The translations under genes and the position numbers were made by a program. Under the pieces are notes generated by a model that saw only the letters and a program-made list of their open reading frames with translations, made no database searches and was not told the DNA's origin. A stretch of 34,404 nucleotides of DNA from contig JBBDQN010000028.1 of the NCBI GenBank assembly GCA_040905905.1, positions 1 to 34,404 of the forward strand. The letters run 5' to 3'. Source of the stretch: JAICND01 sp040905905. Its GTDB lineage: Bacteria; Actinomycetota; Acidimicrobiia; Spongiisociales; ZC4RG35. Shown here one piece after another: positions 13,492 to 20,943 of this stretch. Position 1 is the stretch's first letter. Every line of letters starts with the position of its first letter.

Positions 13492-14187
13492 GTGGACGAC
13501 TATCAAGCGATTTTTGAGGCCACCGGTGAGCTGAGCAAGCTCCTCCTCGAGGAAACCAAACTCGAGACGACCCTGTTGGGCATCGGCAATCTCGCTACTT
13601 CTGTCATTCCGGCCTGTGAGGAGGCCGGAGTCACCCTTGAGAGCAACGGCAATGTCACCGCCAGGATCACCACTGGGGAGACGGCGAAAAGAGTTGATGC
13701 TTATCAGTATGAAATCGACGATGGCCCCTGCGTGGCGGCCGCCGATTCTCTCCGTCCTGTGCTGATCGAAGACATGGCCACCGAAAAACGTTGGCCACGG
13801 TTCGCGTCATTCGCCGCCGAACAGGGCGTCAAGAGTTCCTACGCCATCCCTATGGCTCTTAACGGTGAGGTGATCGGCGTGCTGAACCTCTACTCGACTG
13901 ATGATGCCTTCGGACCGCCAGATGAGGAGATCGGAGTCCGGTTCGCGGAGCAAGCTGCGATGGCGGTCCGCCACGCTGCCACCTCCAACAAGACCAAAGA
14001 GATGATCGACCACCTCCACCGCGCCCTAGAGACAAGAGACGTCATCGGAGCAGCCGTCGGGATCATGATGCACCGGGATCGCTCGACAATGGAGGCCGCC
14101 TTTGCGCGGCTGAAAGAGATGTCCCAGCACGAGAACCTAAAGCTTTACGAAGTAGCCGAACGGATCATCACCCAATTCGATCGCTGA
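13492..14187 (+). CDS. GAF-ANTAR RNA-binding regulator
   Basis: A 231-residue protein. Residues about 10-165 form a GAF sensor domain (EIDDGPCVAAADSLRPVLIE, then SSYAIPMALNGEVIGVLNLY). Residues about 170-228 form an ANTAR domain: HLHRALETRDVIGAAVGIMM, then AFARLKEMSQHENLKLYEVA. ANTAR proteins bind paired hexaloop RNA hairpins and prevent transcription termination. GTG start with AGGTGG 3 nt upstream. It stands at the edge of the stress block; its ligand is unknown. Confidence 0.88.
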   Translation: MDDYQAIFEATGELSKLLLEETKLETTLLGIGNLATSVIPACEEAGVTLESNGNVTARITTGETAKRVDAYQYEIDDGPCVAAADSLRPVLIEDMATEKRWPRFASFAAEQGVKSSYAIPMALNGEVIGVLNLYSTDDAFGPPDEEIGVRFAEQAAMAVRHAATSNKTKEMIDHLHRALETRDVIGAAVGIMMHRDRSTMEAAFARLKEMSQHENLKLYEVAERIITQFDR

Positions 14188-14196
14188 GGCGCAACG

Positions 14197-14520
14197 TCAA
14201 GCCTCCGCTTCGAGCGTGGTTGGGAAGATGGCGAATCGATCGTCCAGACCGGTCAACGACAAGAGACGCACCAGGATTCCACCCTCGGGGGCAACCAGTC
14301 GAAGTCGTCCCCCCGCCTGATCGGTCCGGTCCTTAAACCTCAGCAACCAACTGATAACGGATGAGTCCATGAACGTGACGGCGGACAAATCGACGATGGC
14401 GTTGGTCAGCTCGTCGTGAAGCGCGGATGCGACCATCTCATCGAGTTCGGGGGTGCGGGACATGTCCAGCTCGCCTGTCAAGTTGAACACGACCCAAGGC
14501 GAGTACGCAGGTTTCGGCAC
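14197..14520 (-). CDS. STAS-domain anti-sigma factor antagonist
   Basis: A 107-residue single STAS domain: VVFNLTGELDMSRTPELDEM, then the phosphorylation-site helix start FMDSSVISWLL, and VRLLSLTGLDD near the end. Unphosphorylated antagonists bind the HATPase anti-sigma factor and release the sigma factor. The GTG at 14520 is chosen because GGAGGAGG lies exactly 6 nt upstream (14527-14534); an upstream in-frame start would contain that site. It faces the GAF-ANTAR gene tail to tail, 9 bp apart. Confidence 0.82.
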   Translation of the reverse strand: MPKPAYSPWVVFNLTGELDMSRTPELDEMVASALHDELTNAIVDLSAVTFMDSSVISWLLRFKDRTDQAGGRLRLVAPEGGILVRLLSLTGLDDRFAIFPTTLEAEA

Positions 14521-14580
14521 AGCGAGCCTCCTCCACATCACCGGAACAACAGGTTCGAGAAACGCAAAGGGCTAACTATC

Positions 14581-14614
14581 TAACCCGTCCTGGAAATGTA
14601 GCTGAAACGGGTTA
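14581..14614 (-). terminator. Inverted repeat between mgtC remnant and STAS gene
   Basis: TAACCCGT (14581-14588) pairs with ACGGGTTA (14607-14614), 8 bp with an 18-nt loop, just after the mgtC stop. It may be a weak terminator or a protein-binding site. Confidence 0.35.
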
Positions 14615-14628
14615 AACCGCGCAAGGCC

Positions 14629-15052
14629 CTATTCGACACCGTCGGCGTCTCGGTCGAGGTGCTCGCTCACAGGTAGAAGGCTGTGGATGACCACCCATCC
14701 AAGGATCGTCCCGGTGATGGCTACGACATACAGCCCCATGCCTGTTGGTTGCAACACCGATGCCCGCGACGGTCCAGAGACCGGCTGCCGTCGTCAGCCC
14801 GCGTACCGAGTTGCCGGCCCGAAAGATCGTGCCTGCCCCCAGAAAGCCGATTCCCGTGACCACCTGGGCCGCCACCCGGCTCGGATCCTCACCCACCTGG
14901 AGCCCGACGATCGAGAACACGGCCGCTCCCAGTCCCACCAGCATGTGGGTGCGCAGGCCAGCGTCTCGTTTGCGTAGCTCGCGGTCGATACCGACGAGTC
15001 CCGACAAAAGAGTCGCTATCACAAGGTTGATAATGATCTCTACGGAGGTCAT
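14629..15052 (-). pseudogene. mgtC: MgtC/SapB-family membrane protein, frameshifted
   Basis: From ATG 15052 the frame encodes the MgtC membrane domain: LSGLVGIDRELRKRDAGLRT, THMLVGLGAAVFSIVGL, VVTGIGFLGAGTIF and GLTTAAGLWTVAGIGVA. Near 14745 it slips by one base. The other frame then continues with MGLYVVAITGTILGWVVIHS and ends SEHLDRDADGVE at a TAG (14631-14629), a sensible fourth membrane segment and tail. A single-base indel, real or a sequencing error, explains it. A SigB-type promoter sits directly upstream. Confidence 0.7.
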
Positions 15053-15066
15053 ACCCGGCTTCTCTC

Positions 15067-16071
15067 TTACCCGTTTCGGCCCGCACCAAAACTCTCCGGA
15101 CGGCTCTCCGGTACGGCCAGCCTTCGGTCTCGCTTGATGGCCCAGGCCACAAACAGAGCCGCGGCGGCAACCAACCACGGGCTATCGCGCTGGCTGTTGT
15201 TGGCCAATTCGTTGGAGGCTGTCCGGTTGGCCGCGGTGGCCGGTTGCGCTTTGGACCCCCGATGTGAAGCCCAGACCTGGGTGAACTCTGCTCCGAAGAA
15301 CAGAATGAGCGCTGAGTAGTAGATCCAGACCATGATCACGATCACCGAGCCGGCCGCCCCGTAGGCGGACCCGACCTCGCTCACTCCCAAATAGAAGCCG
15401 ATGGCGAACTTTCCAATGACGAACAGGACCGCGGTGAGACCGGCCCCGACCCAGACATCGCGCCATTGAATCGCCGTGTCCGGAAGGACCTTGAAGATCA
15501 GTGCAAATAGGCTCGTGACCACGATCAGCGACGCCAAAATGTCGAGCGCGGCGATGTAGGGGGCCAACAATTCGATGTCGCTGGTTGTATCGACAAGGGC
15601 GCCGATGGCAGCGCTCACTGTTAGGGACACCAAAAGCAGGAAGCCGGCGCCAAGGATCGTTCCGAACGACACCCACCTGGAGCGAACCAGCCTCCAGAAT
15701 CCTTGTCCCTTTTTCGGTTCCACCTCCCACATCGTGTTGAGGGCGTCTTGCAACTGACCGAACGCTCCGGTGGCGCCCACCAGAAGTGTGAGGAGCCCTA
15801 GGAGGAGGGCGCCGCCCGTCCCGGTGCTCCGTTGGGCATCGAGCACGGCTTCACCGAGGGTGGCGGCTGACGTGGTCCCTACAAGACCGGCTACCTCAGA
15901 CATGATCCTCTCTCGCACTTCATCGACGTCATACACCACTCCGGCAACACCGATGACGGCAACCAGAAGCGGTGGTAGAGAGAACGCCATGTAGTAGGAC
16001 AACGCCGCGGCGAGGCGGGGAGCTTTGTCCTCGATGAAGTCTTTTGCCGCAGCAACCAACAAGCGAGTCAC
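15067..16071 (-). CDS. YihY/BrkB-family membrane protein
   Basis: A 334-residue protein with six or seven membrane segments. Family features are the N-terminal DKAPRLAAALSYYMAFSLPP, the GALLLGLLTLLVGATGAFGQ stretch, and LILFFGAEFTQVWA near the end. Formerly misannotated as ribonuclease BN; function unknown. A late single TM segment (DSPWLVAAAALFVAWAIKR) is an extra tail. Start GTG 16071 lies about 13 nt from the -10 element of its SigB-type promoter, so the mRNA leader must be extremely short or absent; a later start is possible. Confidence 0.85.
   Translation of the reverse strand: MTRLLVAAAKDFIEDKAPRLAAALSYYMAFSLPPLLVAVIGVAGVVYDVDEVRERIMSEVAGLVGTTSAATLGEAVLDAQRSTGTGGALLLGLLTLLVGATGAFGQLQDALNTMWEVEPKKGQGFWRLVRSRWVSFGTILGAGFLLLVSLTVSAAIGALVDTTSDIELLAPYIAALDILASLIVVTSLFALIFKVLPDTAIQWRDVWVGAGLTAVLFVIGKFAIGFYLGVSEVGSAYGAAGSVIVIMVWIYYSALILFFGAEFTQVWASHRGSKAQPATAANRTASNELANNSQRDSPWLVAAAALFVAWAIKRDRRLAVPESRPESFGAGRNG
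15068..15092 (-). promoter_or_regulatory. SigB/SigF-type promoter for mgtC
   Basis: Minus strand GTTT (15092-15089), 16 nt, GGGTA (15072-15068). The -10 element overlaps the yihY stop codon. The mgtC ATG at 15052 follows at a suitable distance, giving this gene its own stress promoter. Confidence 0.6.
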
Positions 16072-16083
16072 CGCTCTCTCCAC

Positions 16084-16108
16084 TACCCGCTTCGATCCGC
16101 GCCGAAAC
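16084..16108 (-). promoter_or_regulatory. SigB/SigF-type promoter for yihY
   Basis: Minus strand GTTT (16108-16105), 16 nt, GGGTA (16088-16084). Divergent from the promoter at 16128-16152. Confidence 0.62.
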
Positions 16109-16127
16109 TCTCGATCGGGGCCATCAG

Positions 16128-16152
16128 GTTTGAAACGGACTGTCGCCGGGTA
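16128..16152 (+). promoter_or_regulatory. SigB/SigF-type promoter for the SRPBCC-whiB operon
   Basis: GTTT (16128-16131), 16 nt, GGGTA (16148-16152), 33 nt before the ATG at 16186. Confidence 0.65.
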
Positions 16153-16185
16153 GTCCAGGCCGAGTCTTCGAATCTGGAGGGAGCA

Positions 16186-16671
16186 ATGACGAACATAACC
16201 GCAACCATCGATGTCGACCGACCCGTGCGAACTGTTTACAACCAGTGGACTCAGTTCGAGGAGTTCCCCGAGTTCATGGAGGGAGTGGAGCAAGTCCGCC
16301 AATTGGACGATGCCACCCTCGCATGGACCGCGCAGATCGCTGGAGTTGAACGGTCATGGAGAGCCCGCATCGTCGAGCAGGAACCTGACCAGGTAGTCGC
16401 TTGGACGAGCATCGGTGGCGTAGCGAACAACGGGCGGGTCAGCTTCGAGTCGCTCGGCCCCGACGCGACGCGGGTCCAATTATCGCTGGATGTTGAACCG
16501 GAAGGTGTCGTCGAGTCGGTGGGTGCAGGCCTCGGGCTGATCGAGCGCCGTGCCAAGGGAGATCTCGAGCGATTCCGTGAGTTCATCGAATCGCGACCGG
16601 TCGAGACCGGGGCATGGCGAGGCGAGATCGAGGATGGGAAGTCCTCCCCGGACCCGATGAGGGATAACTGA
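16186..16671 (+). CDS. SRPBCC-family (coenzyme Q-binding/cyclase-like) protein
   Basis: A 161-residue START-like fold protein. The opening DVDRPVRTVYNQWTQFEEFP and the following FMEGVEQVRQLD match the cyclase/dehydrase (COQ10-like) branch, and RARIVEQEPDQVVAWTSIGG is the usual middle strand pair. Such proteins bind hydrophobic ligands; no enzyme function is implied. ATG 16186 has GGAGGG upstream. First gene of a four-gene operon with whiB, a small ORF and an LLM oxidoreductase, behind a SigB-type promoter. Confidence 0.82.
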   Translation: MTNITATIDVDRPVRTVYNQWTQFEEFPEFMEGVEQVRQLDDATLAWTAQIAGVERSWRARIVEQEPDQVVAWTSIGGVANNGRVSFESLGPDATRVQLSLDVEPEGVVESVGAGLGLIERRAKGDLERFREFIESRPVETGAWRGEIEDGKSSPDPMRDN

Positions 16672-16680
16672 TTGAGTGTC

Positions 16681-16983
16681 ATGAGTATTGACACAGTGTC
16701 GGTGGGCGGGATGGTGGTGGCGCAACCCGGGTGGCGGGCCCGCTCTGCATGTCGTGACCTGCCGTCCAACATGTTCTTCTCTCAAGGGGTCCTGACTTCC
16801 GAAGAGGAAGGCGCGGCCAAAGCCACGTGTGGCACCTGTTCGGTCATCGACGAGTGCCTGGCATATGCCATTGCGCATGCGGTCCGCTACGGCGTGTGGG
16901 GCGGGTTGACCAGCGAAGAACGCCGCCCGATTCGCCGGGCCTGGCTTGCGCAGCGCGCCTACGTAGTGAACCCGGCGTCATGA
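16681..16983 (+). CDS. whiB: WhiB-family iron-sulfur regulator
   Basis: A 100-residue WhiB-like protein with the four cluster cysteines: SACRDLP, ATCGTCSVIDEC (CxxC and the fourth Cys), followed by the signature RYGVWGGLTSEER and a basic tail. WhiB proteins carry a 4Fe-4S cluster, respond to NO or redox state and act with sigma factors; they occur only in actinobacteria and their phages. ATG 16681 chosen; an in-frame TTG at 16672 abuts the previous stop. Its stop overlaps the next ORF (ATGA). Confidence 0.9.
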   Translation: MSIDTVSVGGMVVAQPGWRARSACRDLPSNMFFSQGVLTSEEEGAAKATCGTCSVIDECLAYAIAHAVRYGVWGGLTSEERRPIRRAWLAQRAYVVNPAS

Positions 16984-17135
16984 GTCGTGAAGATCGGCCA
17001 GTCGTCCACTTCGAGAATTGTGTAGTCGCCATTGTGAAAGCCGATGACTCCCTGGAGATGGTCGAGGCCGTCCGATCATCGGGCCATGAGGTCATGCACT
17101 TCTCTAGCCCTGACGACGCCGGAACGCGAGCGTGA
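16980..17135 (+). CDS. Small hypothetical protein between whiB and LLM gene
   Basis: A 51-residue ORF whose ATG overlaps the whiB stop and whose TGA overlaps the GTG of the LLM gene. Both joints are 4-nt overlaps, which strongly suggests translation. It contains VVHFENCVVAIVKADDSLEM and an acidic end, with a single Cys. No family recognised. It looks like one beta-alpha-beta unit of a small cytosolic protein. Confidence 0.55.
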   Translation: MSREDRPVVHFENCVVAIVKADDSLEMVEAVRSSGHEVMHFSSPDDAGTRA

Positions 17136-18070
17136 AGTTCGGTCTCACCGTCTCCAGCGAGGAGCACGCTCCCTGGAGGATGGTCGAGATTGCTTGCCTC
17201 GCCGAGGAAGCCGGCTTCGATTTCATAGCTGTTTCCGACCACTATCACCCGTGGGTTGGCGCCCAGGGCCACAGCCCATTCGTATGGACGGTATTGGGTG
17301 CCATCGCCGCCTCGACTCGCATTGACGTTGGAGTCGGTGTGACTTGTCCGATCATGCGTATCCATCCTGCAATTCTTGCCCAGGCCGTGGCGACCACTGC
17401 GGCGATGATGGAGGGTCGCTTCGTTTGGGGTGTGGGCACTGGTGAGGCGTTGAACGAACACGTCCTCGGCGATCCCTGGCCACCTCATGAAATCAGGGCC
17501 GAGATGCTCGAGGAAGCCGTTGGTGTTATCCGAAGGCTTTGGGCGGAGGAGTCCGTCACCCACTACGGGTCCTACTACACCGTGGAGGATGCTCGCGTCC
17601 TCGACCGCCCCGACGGGAAGATTCCCGTGATCGTCTCCGCCTTTGGCTCCAACGCGGCCCAGTTGGCAGCCTCCATCGGCGACGGCTTGTGGATCACCGG
17701 GGCCGCTGGCGAAACCATCGAGGCCTACCGGAAGGCGGGCGGAACCGGACCGGTCTATTCCCAGCTGACCTTGTGTTGGGCTCCGGATCGCAAGAAGGCA
17801 ATCGACGCGGCTCACCGCCTATGGGCTTTCACCGCCCTACCCGGACAGCTTGCCCAGGACCTGCCGACCATGCTTCATGTCGAGCAAGCGACCGAACTCG
17901 TGACCAGGGAGATGATCGCTGAGCAGGTGCCGTGCGGCCCCGATCCCGAGCCCGTTCTGAGGGCCGCGCAGGCGGCCATCGATGCTGGCGTCGATCACCT
18001 CTACTTCCACCAGATCGGACCTGATCAGGAAGGCTTCATCGATTTCTGGCAGTCTCAGCTGCGACTCTGA
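17132..18070 (+). CDS. F420-dependent LLM-class oxidoreductase (G6PDH-like family)
   Basis: A 312-residue luciferase-like TIM barrel of the F420-dependent type: MKFGLTVSSEEHAPWRMVEI, then AEEAGFDFIAVSDHYHPWVG, GVGVTCPIMRIHPAILAQAV and GRFVWGVGTGEALNEHVLG. These resemble the glucose-6-phosphate dehydrogenase-like F420 branch (Fgd-related), though most relatives have unknown substrates. Start GTG 17132 overlaps the small ORF. Its 3' end overlaps the convergent gene at 18055 by 16 bp. Confidence 0.85.
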   Translation: MKFGLTVSSEEHAPWRMVEIACLAEEAGFDFIAVSDHYHPWVGAQGHSPFVWTVLGAIAASTRIDVGVGVTCPIMRIHPAILAQAVATTAAMMEGRFVWGVGTGEALNEHVLGDPWPPHEIRAEMLEEAVGVIRRLWAEESVTHYGSYYTVEDARVLDRPDGKIPVIVSAFGSNAAQLAASIGDGLWITGAAGETIEAYRKAGGTGPVYSQLTLCWAPDRKKAIDAAHRLWAFTALPGQLAQDLPTMLHVEQATELVTREMIAEQVPCGPDPEPVLRAAQAAIDAGVDHLYFHQIGPDQEGFIDFWQSQLRL

Positions 18071-18393
18071 TAGTCGACGGCTTTTAGCAGTTGGGCCTTG
18101 GTCATCTTGGACCGGCCCTCGATGTTCAAGCGGCGGGCGTCCTCATAAAGCTGCTCATAGGTACGACCCTGGCGACCTTCGTGGGACCGCAGGCCCCCGC
18201 GCCGGCTGGATGAGATGTCCTCGCGGGAGAGGCGGGAGGACTCTCTCGCCTCTCCGGCCTGCGCCCTGGTCTTGTTCACCGTCCGCGCAGCTATCTCCTC
18301 GGCCTTGTCTTCGGATTCACCGCTCTTGAGGAGGCCTTCTTTGATGTGCTCGTACTGACGCTCGCGCTTCTTGCTCCATGCACGCTGAGGCAT
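18055..18393 (-). CDS. Small basic stress protein with Rho N-like tail
   Basis: A 112-residue highly charged protein. The N-terminal half, WSKKRERQYEHIKEGLLKSG, then AEEIAARTVNKTRAQ, matches proteins annotated as plasmid stabilisation or DUF7218-like (from memory). The C-terminal segment TYEQLYEDARRLNIEGRSKM, then TKAQLLKAVD, is a Rho N-terminal/SAP-like nucleic-acid-binding helix pair. ATG 18393 with GGAGAGGGAG upstream, behind a SigB-type promoter. Confidence 0.72.
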   Translation of the reverse strand: MPQRAWSKKRERQYEHIKEGLLKSGESEDKAEEIAARTVNKTRAQAGEARESSRLSREDISSSRRGGLRSHEGRQGRTYEQLYEDARRLNIEGRSKMTKAQLLKAVDYQSRS

Positions 18394-18429
18394 GTCGGCT
18401 CTCCCTCTCCTTAGTTTGCTGATGCGCCT

Positions 18430-18455
18430 TACCCGGCTTTGCTGTCGACCAAAAC
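18430..18455 (-). promoter_or_regulatory. SigB/SigF-type promoter for the Rho N-like gene
   Basis: Minus strand GTTT (18455-18452), 17 nt, GGGTA (18434-18430). It lies between the terminator of the upstream gene and the ATG at 18393. Confidence 0.58.
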
Positions 18456-18465
18456 ACCCCAAAAG

Positions 18466-18497
18466 CAGAAAGCCCTCGGAAGACCCGGGGCTTTCTG
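18466..18497 (-). terminator. Rho-independent terminator after the one-TM gene
   Basis: CAGAAAGCCC (18466-18475) pairs with GGGCTTTCTG (18488-18497), 10 bp, 12-nt loop. On the minus strand it is followed by CTTTTGGGGTGTTTT, a broken U-rich run. It ends transcription of 18520-18705. Confidence 0.65.
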
Positions 18498-18519
18498 TAG
18501 ACGGTCTTGGTCTGGTTGC

Positions 18520-18705
18520 TCAAGGAGCGCTAGTGGGTTCCGTCGGAACTTCGATAGTGACGTTAACTCCGCCGTCTTGTGTGTTGTCCGGGCGGAACCC
18601 GAAGTACCAAATCGCCAGGGCAATCAGCAACACCGCAATGATGCCGGTGACCAGCGCGCCAGCGCTGCTGCCCTGATTGGTGACGACAATGTCCTTTTCA
18701 GTCAT
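18520..18705 (-). CDS. Small single-TM protein with Thr/Pro tail
   Basis: A 61-residue protein: short acidic cytoplasmic N-terminus MTEKDIVVTNQG, one membrane helix (ALVTGIIAVLLIALAIWYFG), and a short outside tail rich in Thr, Pro and Val. ATG follows GGAGGAG. Its design closely resembles the protein at 20944-21189. Downstream of GlsB and possibly co-transcribed from the same SigB-type promoter. Function unknown. Confidence 0.7.
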   Translation of the reverse strand: MTEKDIVVTNQGSSAGALVTGIIAVLLIALAIWYFGFRPDNTQDGGVNVTIEVPTEPTSAP

Positions 18706-18726
18706 AATTTCTCCTCCGTTGTTATG

Positions 18727-18755
18727 GACCCGCGGGTTACTTGAACCCGCGGGTC
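18727..18755. terminator. Perfect 12-bp hairpin between GlsB and one-TM genes
   Basis: GACCCGCGGGTT (18727-18738) and AACCCGCGGGTC (18744-18755) form a perfect 12-bp stem with a 5-nt loop. No U-run follows. It may attenuate GlsB transcription or protect mRNA 3' ends. Confidence 0.5.
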
Positions 18756-18779
18756 ACTGTGGTCGCTGTGTTAAGGCGC

Positions 18780-19040
18780 CTAAACCCGGCTGCGGGCACC
18801 CATGCTCCGATAGATGAGCAGGGCGATCACCGCACCGATTATCGACCCGATGATGCCGGCAGCTTCCAACTCAAGTTGACCCTCGACAAAGAGATTGCCG
18901 AGAAAACCGCCAACCAGAGATCCGATGAGTCCCAGCACCAACGTGGCACCAACACCCATCGAGTCGGCTCCGGGCACTACGGCCCGAGCAATCAATCCGG
19001 CCAAAAGCCCAATGATGAGCCAAACGATGATTCCCAACAT
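18780..19040 (-). CDS. GlsB/YeaQ/YmgE-family stress membrane protein
   Basis: An 86-residue protein with three membrane segments of the transglycosylase-associated (GlsB/YeaQ) family: WLIIGLLAGLIARAVVPG, GVGATLVLGLIGSLVGGFLG and GIIGSIIGAVIALLIY. These small, glycine-rich membrane proteins are typical general-stress genes. ATG 19040 follows GGAGGA, with a strong SigB-type promoter 29-53 nt upstream. Confidence 0.85.
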   Translation of the reverse strand: MLGIIVWLIIGLLAGLIARAVVPGADSMGVGATLVLGLIGSLVGGFLGNLFVEGQLELEAAGIIGSIIGAVIALLIYRSMGARSRV

Positions 19041-19068
19041 TCCTCCTGTTTCGGTGAGAAGGCCGAAA

Positions 19069-19093
19069 TACCCACCGTTGGGAGGATCTAAAC
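19069..19093 (-). promoter_or_regulatory. SigB/SigF-type promoter for glsB
   Basis: Minus strand GTTT (19093-19090), 16 nt, GGGTAT (19073-19068). It matches the full actinobacterial SigF/SigB consensus. Confidence 0.68.
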
Positions 19094-19103
19094 CTTCGGC
19101 GTT

Positions 19104-20774
19104 TTACGGACGGATCCGAAATGCCACGAGAGCAAGGTCGTCCCTTGCCCCCTCGGGATGGTCATCGAGCAGTTTCAACATATGGTCGAGCACGGAATCT
19201 GCGCTCTCGAAGTGTCGCCGTTTCAGTGCTTTGTTGATGCTCTCAGGAGGAATGTCACCCGGTAGGTTGAAACCGTCGGTGTAGACGACCACGATGTCAC
19301 CGGGTGATAACCAATATTCAACCTCCACAGGATCAATCGAGGGCAGGATCCCCGCCGGAGGGCAAGGCCGACCCAGGTATTCGAGTTCGCCGTTGACGCG
19401 GAGAAGAACCGGCGTGGGGTGTCCAGCCAACGCGACCTTCAAACGGAACCGCTCGTGGTCTTGGTCAAGGAGGAGGTAGGCAACGGTACACATACGCTCC
19501 GGGTCATCATGAAGCAGCGCCTCGTTGAGCGCCCCCATCACCACCGCAGCTCGTTGGTCGAGGTTGACCGTTGATCGAAGTGTGTACCGGGCCAGTCCGA
19601 CTGCGGCCGATGCACTAACGCCCTTCCCGGCTATGTCACCAACGATCACGGCACATCGGCTGGGGGAGAGTGATAGCACGTCATAAAAGTCCCCGCCCAC
19701 ATGACCGACCTGAGAAAGCGGCCGGTACCTGGCGGCAAAGTCAACTTGAGGCAGTTCGGGGAGAAACCTCGGCATCAATCCCTTCTGGAGGGTCTCGGCC
19801 ATCTCGTGTTCGCGTTCGTAGAGCCGTGCGTTCTCGAGAGAGGTGGCCGCACGATCGGCTATTGCCGTAAGAAGCTCGAGGTCGTAGCTGTCAAACTCGA
19901 AATCGGGGTAGCCGCGAGCGACCGTGAGGGTGCCCATCACCCCATCCCTGACGAGGAGAGGCACACAGACGACCGAATGTATTTGCAGTGCCTCGACCAG
20001 AGCCGCGAACTCGGCTCCTTCCCGGGCTTCTGCCTCCCTCATCATCTCCGGTGGATCACTAGTGATGAGCTCCACATCGTGGGTAGACGCCACCCGTGCC
20101 TGTAATCGATCCGACCCGAGGGGCACCAAAGAATGCTCGCCGCTCAAGTGGACAAAGTCCTCACCCGTTCCAGTCTCTGGATGGACAGCGGCGACCAGGG
20201 CGAGGTTCGCCCCATCGACGAGGTGCACAGCGCACCAGCCCCCAACCTGAGGGACGATCACCCCGGCCAAGGCACCGAGATTCCGCTCGACGACCAGCGA
20301 CGACCCCAGGGCCTTGTAGGCCGTAGCAAGAAGACTGCGAGCTTCTTCCCGTCGTACTTCCTCTGTTATGTCCAGAAAGAAGTTGATCACCATCTTGACC
20401 TCGCCCAGGTCGTTCTTCACCGGGCTGGCATGGACCCGCGACCACCGGGCTCTCGGAGAACCCGGTCGCCGGTATCCGATTACCTGTTCAACGAAGGGCT
20501 CGCCGGCGAGGACGCGACGTCCCGGCAACGTCTCGACCCCCAATACCTCACCGGACCTGTCGATCATCTCGAATCTGGCGATTATCTCGGACACGTCGGC
20601 ACTGAGCATCTCCTCGCCGGTGTCAAAACCAACCATGGCGGCGGCGTTGTCGTTGGCATAAATCAGCCGGCCCGACTTCTCTTGAACGGTGACTGCCTCG
20701 CTGGCATGGCGGAATAGCACGTCGAGGACGCGCCTCCCGCTGGTCGCCAGCTCAATGAAACGGTCTCCAGGCAT
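19104..20774 (-). CDS. PAS-GAF-SpoIIE (PP2C) serine phosphatase
   Basis: A 556-residue regulator. PAS domain about residues 15-140 (SGRLIYANDNAAAMVGFDTG), GAF domain about 150-320 (VVCVPLLVRDGVMGTLTVAR), coiled linker YEREHEMAETLQKGLMP, and a SpoIIE-type PP2C domain from about 340: VGHVGGDFYDVL with metal-binding Asp, VGDIAGKGVSASA, VVVYTDGF and RDDLALVAF. Such phosphatases dephosphorylate STAS antagonists and so release the sigma factor under stress. Targets here are probably the STAS proteins at 14197, 21818 and 24355. ATG 20774 follows a GAGG. Confidence 0.9.
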   Translation of the reverse strand: MPGDRFIELATSGRRVLDVLFRHASEAVTVQEKSGRLIYANDNAAAMVGFDTGEEMLSADVSEIIARFEMIDRSGEVLGVETLPGRRVLAGEPFVEQVIGYRRPGSPRARWSRVHASPVKNDLGEVKMVINFFLDITEEVRREEARSLLATAYKALGSSLVVERNLGALAGVIVPQVGGWCAVHLVDGANLALVAAVHPETGTGEDFVHLSGEHSLVPLGSDRLQARVASTHDVELITSDPPEMMREAEAREGAEFAALVEALQIHSVVCVPLLVRDGVMGTLTVARGYPDFEFDSYDLELLTAIADRAATSLENARLYEREHEMAETLQKGLMPRFLPELPQVDFAARYRPLSQVGHVGGDFYDVLSLSPSRCAVIVGDIAGKGVSASAAVGLARYTLRSTVNLDQRAAVVMGALNEALLHDDPERMCTVAYLLLDQDHERFRLKVALAGHPTPVLLRVNGELEYLGRPCPPAGILPSIDPVEVEYWLSPGDIVVVYTDGFNLPGDIPPESINKALKRRHFESADSVLDHMLKLLDDHPEGARDDLALVAFRIRP

Positions 20775-20882
20775 CAAACCTCGCCCTCGAGAAGACCTTT
20801 CAGTCCCCGATGGTCAATCCGAAGCATTGCAACGCTATCTCCTCGGCGCCTGTGATGTGTCCAAGATCCCAACAAACCGCGT

Positions 20883-20907
20883 GTTTAGCAGGTGAGCGGA
20901 CGGGGTA
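20883..20907 (+). promoter_or_regulatory. SigB/SigF-type promoter for the one-TM gene at 20944
   Basis: GTTT (20883-20886), 16 nt, GGGTA (20903-20907), 36 nt before the ATG. AGGAGGG lies in between as ribosome site. Confidence 0.62.
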
Positions 20908-20943
20908 GGCACAGACCTGAACCCCATAGGAGGGAAGCAAACC

